The position numbers were made by a program, and so were the translations under genes. Shown one piece after another: positions 5,677 through 6,285 of a DNA stretch of 6,285 nucleotides; the stretch's first letter is position 1; each line of letters opens with the position of its first letter. Origin of the DNA: Methanomassiliicoccaceae archaeon (GTDB lineage: Archaea; Thermoplasmatota; Thermoplasmata; Methanomassiliicoccales; UBA472); contig JACXTO010000107.1 in the NCBI GenBank assembly GCA_016919565.1, positions 1-6,285 of the forward strand, read 5' to 3'. The notes beneath the pieces were generated by a model, which saw only the letters and a list, made by a program, of their open reading frames with translations, ran no database searches and was not told where the DNA came from.

Positions 5677-6285
5677 CTAGGCAGGCGGGCCATCCGATTT
5701 GGCGTAAGCGCCCTTCCTCCTCTTCTTCGCGTAGTTGCGATATCTCCTGAGCACCAACGCGCCCATCGTGGCAACGAAAAGGCCGTTGAACAGAAGCATG
5801 ATCGCTGGGTTGCGGAAGTCCTCCCCGATAAGGTTTCCGTGGATGATGGCCAGGACGAACGCGACATAGATGACGGAGTGAAGCGGCCGCCAGTTTCTGC
5901 CAATTACTCTTCTGAGCAGGGCGACGGCGATGGCGAACAGGATGACCAGGATTGCCACCCTCCCTCCCGATCTAAGGAAGCTTTCCAACGACACGAATGA
6001 CGGTATGAAGACCGCTAGAGAGGAGGCCTTAATGCTGCTCATGATCGGATGGCCGATGACGGACAGCAGGCCAACGATTGCGAAGGCATGGTGCAGGCGG
6101 ATGAAGCTGGTCCCAAACTTCCTGGATATCTCGATAAGGAAGGGGCTCATGATCGCCGCCCAGGCCAGGAAATAAAAGCCAGACAGTGCAAGCATCCTAA
6201 TGGCGAAATCCAGAGGGTCGATGTTGCCGTCCAGTATTATGTAGATGGGAATGATGGAGTAGACTGCGACGATCAGGGCGACGAA
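5677..6285 (-). CDS. ferric-reductase-like (YedZ/FRD-type) haem membrane protein, N-terminus outside the window
   Basis: The minus-strand frame stays open to the right edge: upstream of the ATG at 6195 it reads another 30 residues, including a hydrophobic helix (FVALIVAVYSIIPIYIIL), so that ATG is internal and the start lies beyond the window. 202 residues are visible, ending at the TAG at 5677-5679. About six membrane segments can be read, near visible residues 1-18, 31-51, 62-86, 107-124, 134-154 and 161-180, followed by a Lys/Arg-rich tail that should be cytoplasmic. Paired histidines sit in two helices: His65/His66 with His79 and, in WRPLHSVIYVAFVLAIIHG, His136 with His149, both pairs 12 residues apart. 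This is the pattern of b-haem ligation in ferric-reductase-like transmembrane domains and YedZ/MsrQ. No FAD or NAD-binding domain follows, so it would be a stand-alone membrane electron carrier needing a partner. Iron reduction is only one of several possible roles. Confidence 0.8.
   Translation of the reverse strand, partial: FVALIVAVYSIIPIYIILDGNIDPLDFAIRMLALSGFYFLAWAAIMSPFLIEISRKFGTSFIRLHHAFAIVGLLSVIGHPIMSSIKASSLAVFIPSFVSLESFLRSGGRVAILVILFAIAVALLRRVIGRNWRPLHSVIYVAFVLAIIHGNLIGEDFRNPAIMLLFNGLFVATMGALVLRRYRNYAKKRRKGAYAKSDGPPA

Noticed and set aside
5614..6000. A 128-codon plus-strand frame after the dehydrogenase
   Set aside because: It lies antisense to the membrane-protein gene, has a charged low-complexity composition typical of a shadow frame, and its start is too far from the AGGAGG at 5582.

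Overview
The window looks like a stretch of an archaeal chromosome, most likely a euryarchaeote of the Thermoplasmatota / methanogen side. The evidence is the DUF1638 gene (a family frequent in methanogens and a few anaerobic bacteria), a tiny CxxC-x17-CxxC zinc-ribbon protein of a type common in methanogenic archaea, AT-rich TATA-like boxes ahead of several genes, frequent AGG/ATA codons, and short purine-rich Shine-Dalgarno sites (GGAGG-type) close to most chosen start codons. The lineage is inference; no rRNA or marker gene is present. Coding DNA is moderately GC-rich and the spacers are more AT-rich.

Layout, left to right: (1) the 3' part of a DUF1638 gene (+), open at the left edge; (2) a stand-alone PurN-fold formyltransferase (+); (3) a convergent gene (-) encoding a 208-residue protein that I read as a degenerate relative of a bacterial HNH-endonuclease family with its catalytic Asp-His lost; (4) a divergent intergenic region with an AT-rich box usable in both directions and a perfect 7-bp inverted repeat, leading to (5) a TM1586-type nitroreductase (+); (6) a convergent 60-residue zinc-ribbon gene (-) with a hairpin/oligo-U terminator; (7) a 289-bp spacer without a supported gene; (8) a short-chain flavodoxin (+); (9) a 148-bp spacer with a perfect 8-bp inverted repeat; (10) a short-chain dehydrogenase (+) with an unusual ~135-residue helical C-terminal extension; (11) a convergent gene (-), cut by the right edge, for a six-helix membrane protein with the paired histidines of ferric-reductase / YedZ-like b-type cytochromes.

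Most genes are separately transcribed: orientations alternate (+ + - + - + + -) and spacers are 50-290 bp, so there is no obvious long operon. The recurring theme on the right two thirds is redox chemistry: an FMN nitroreductase, an FMN flavodoxin, an NAD(P)-dependent dehydrogenase and a haem membrane protein. Joint function is only an inference from proximity. No tRNA, rRNA, CRISPR array, insertion sequence or phage gene was seen. The points most worth following are the HNH-like protein without an HNH active site, the C-terminal extension of the dehydrogenase, and the two perfect inverted repeats just upstream of the nitroreductase and dehydrogenase genes. I do not see a clearly new defence or mobile system here.
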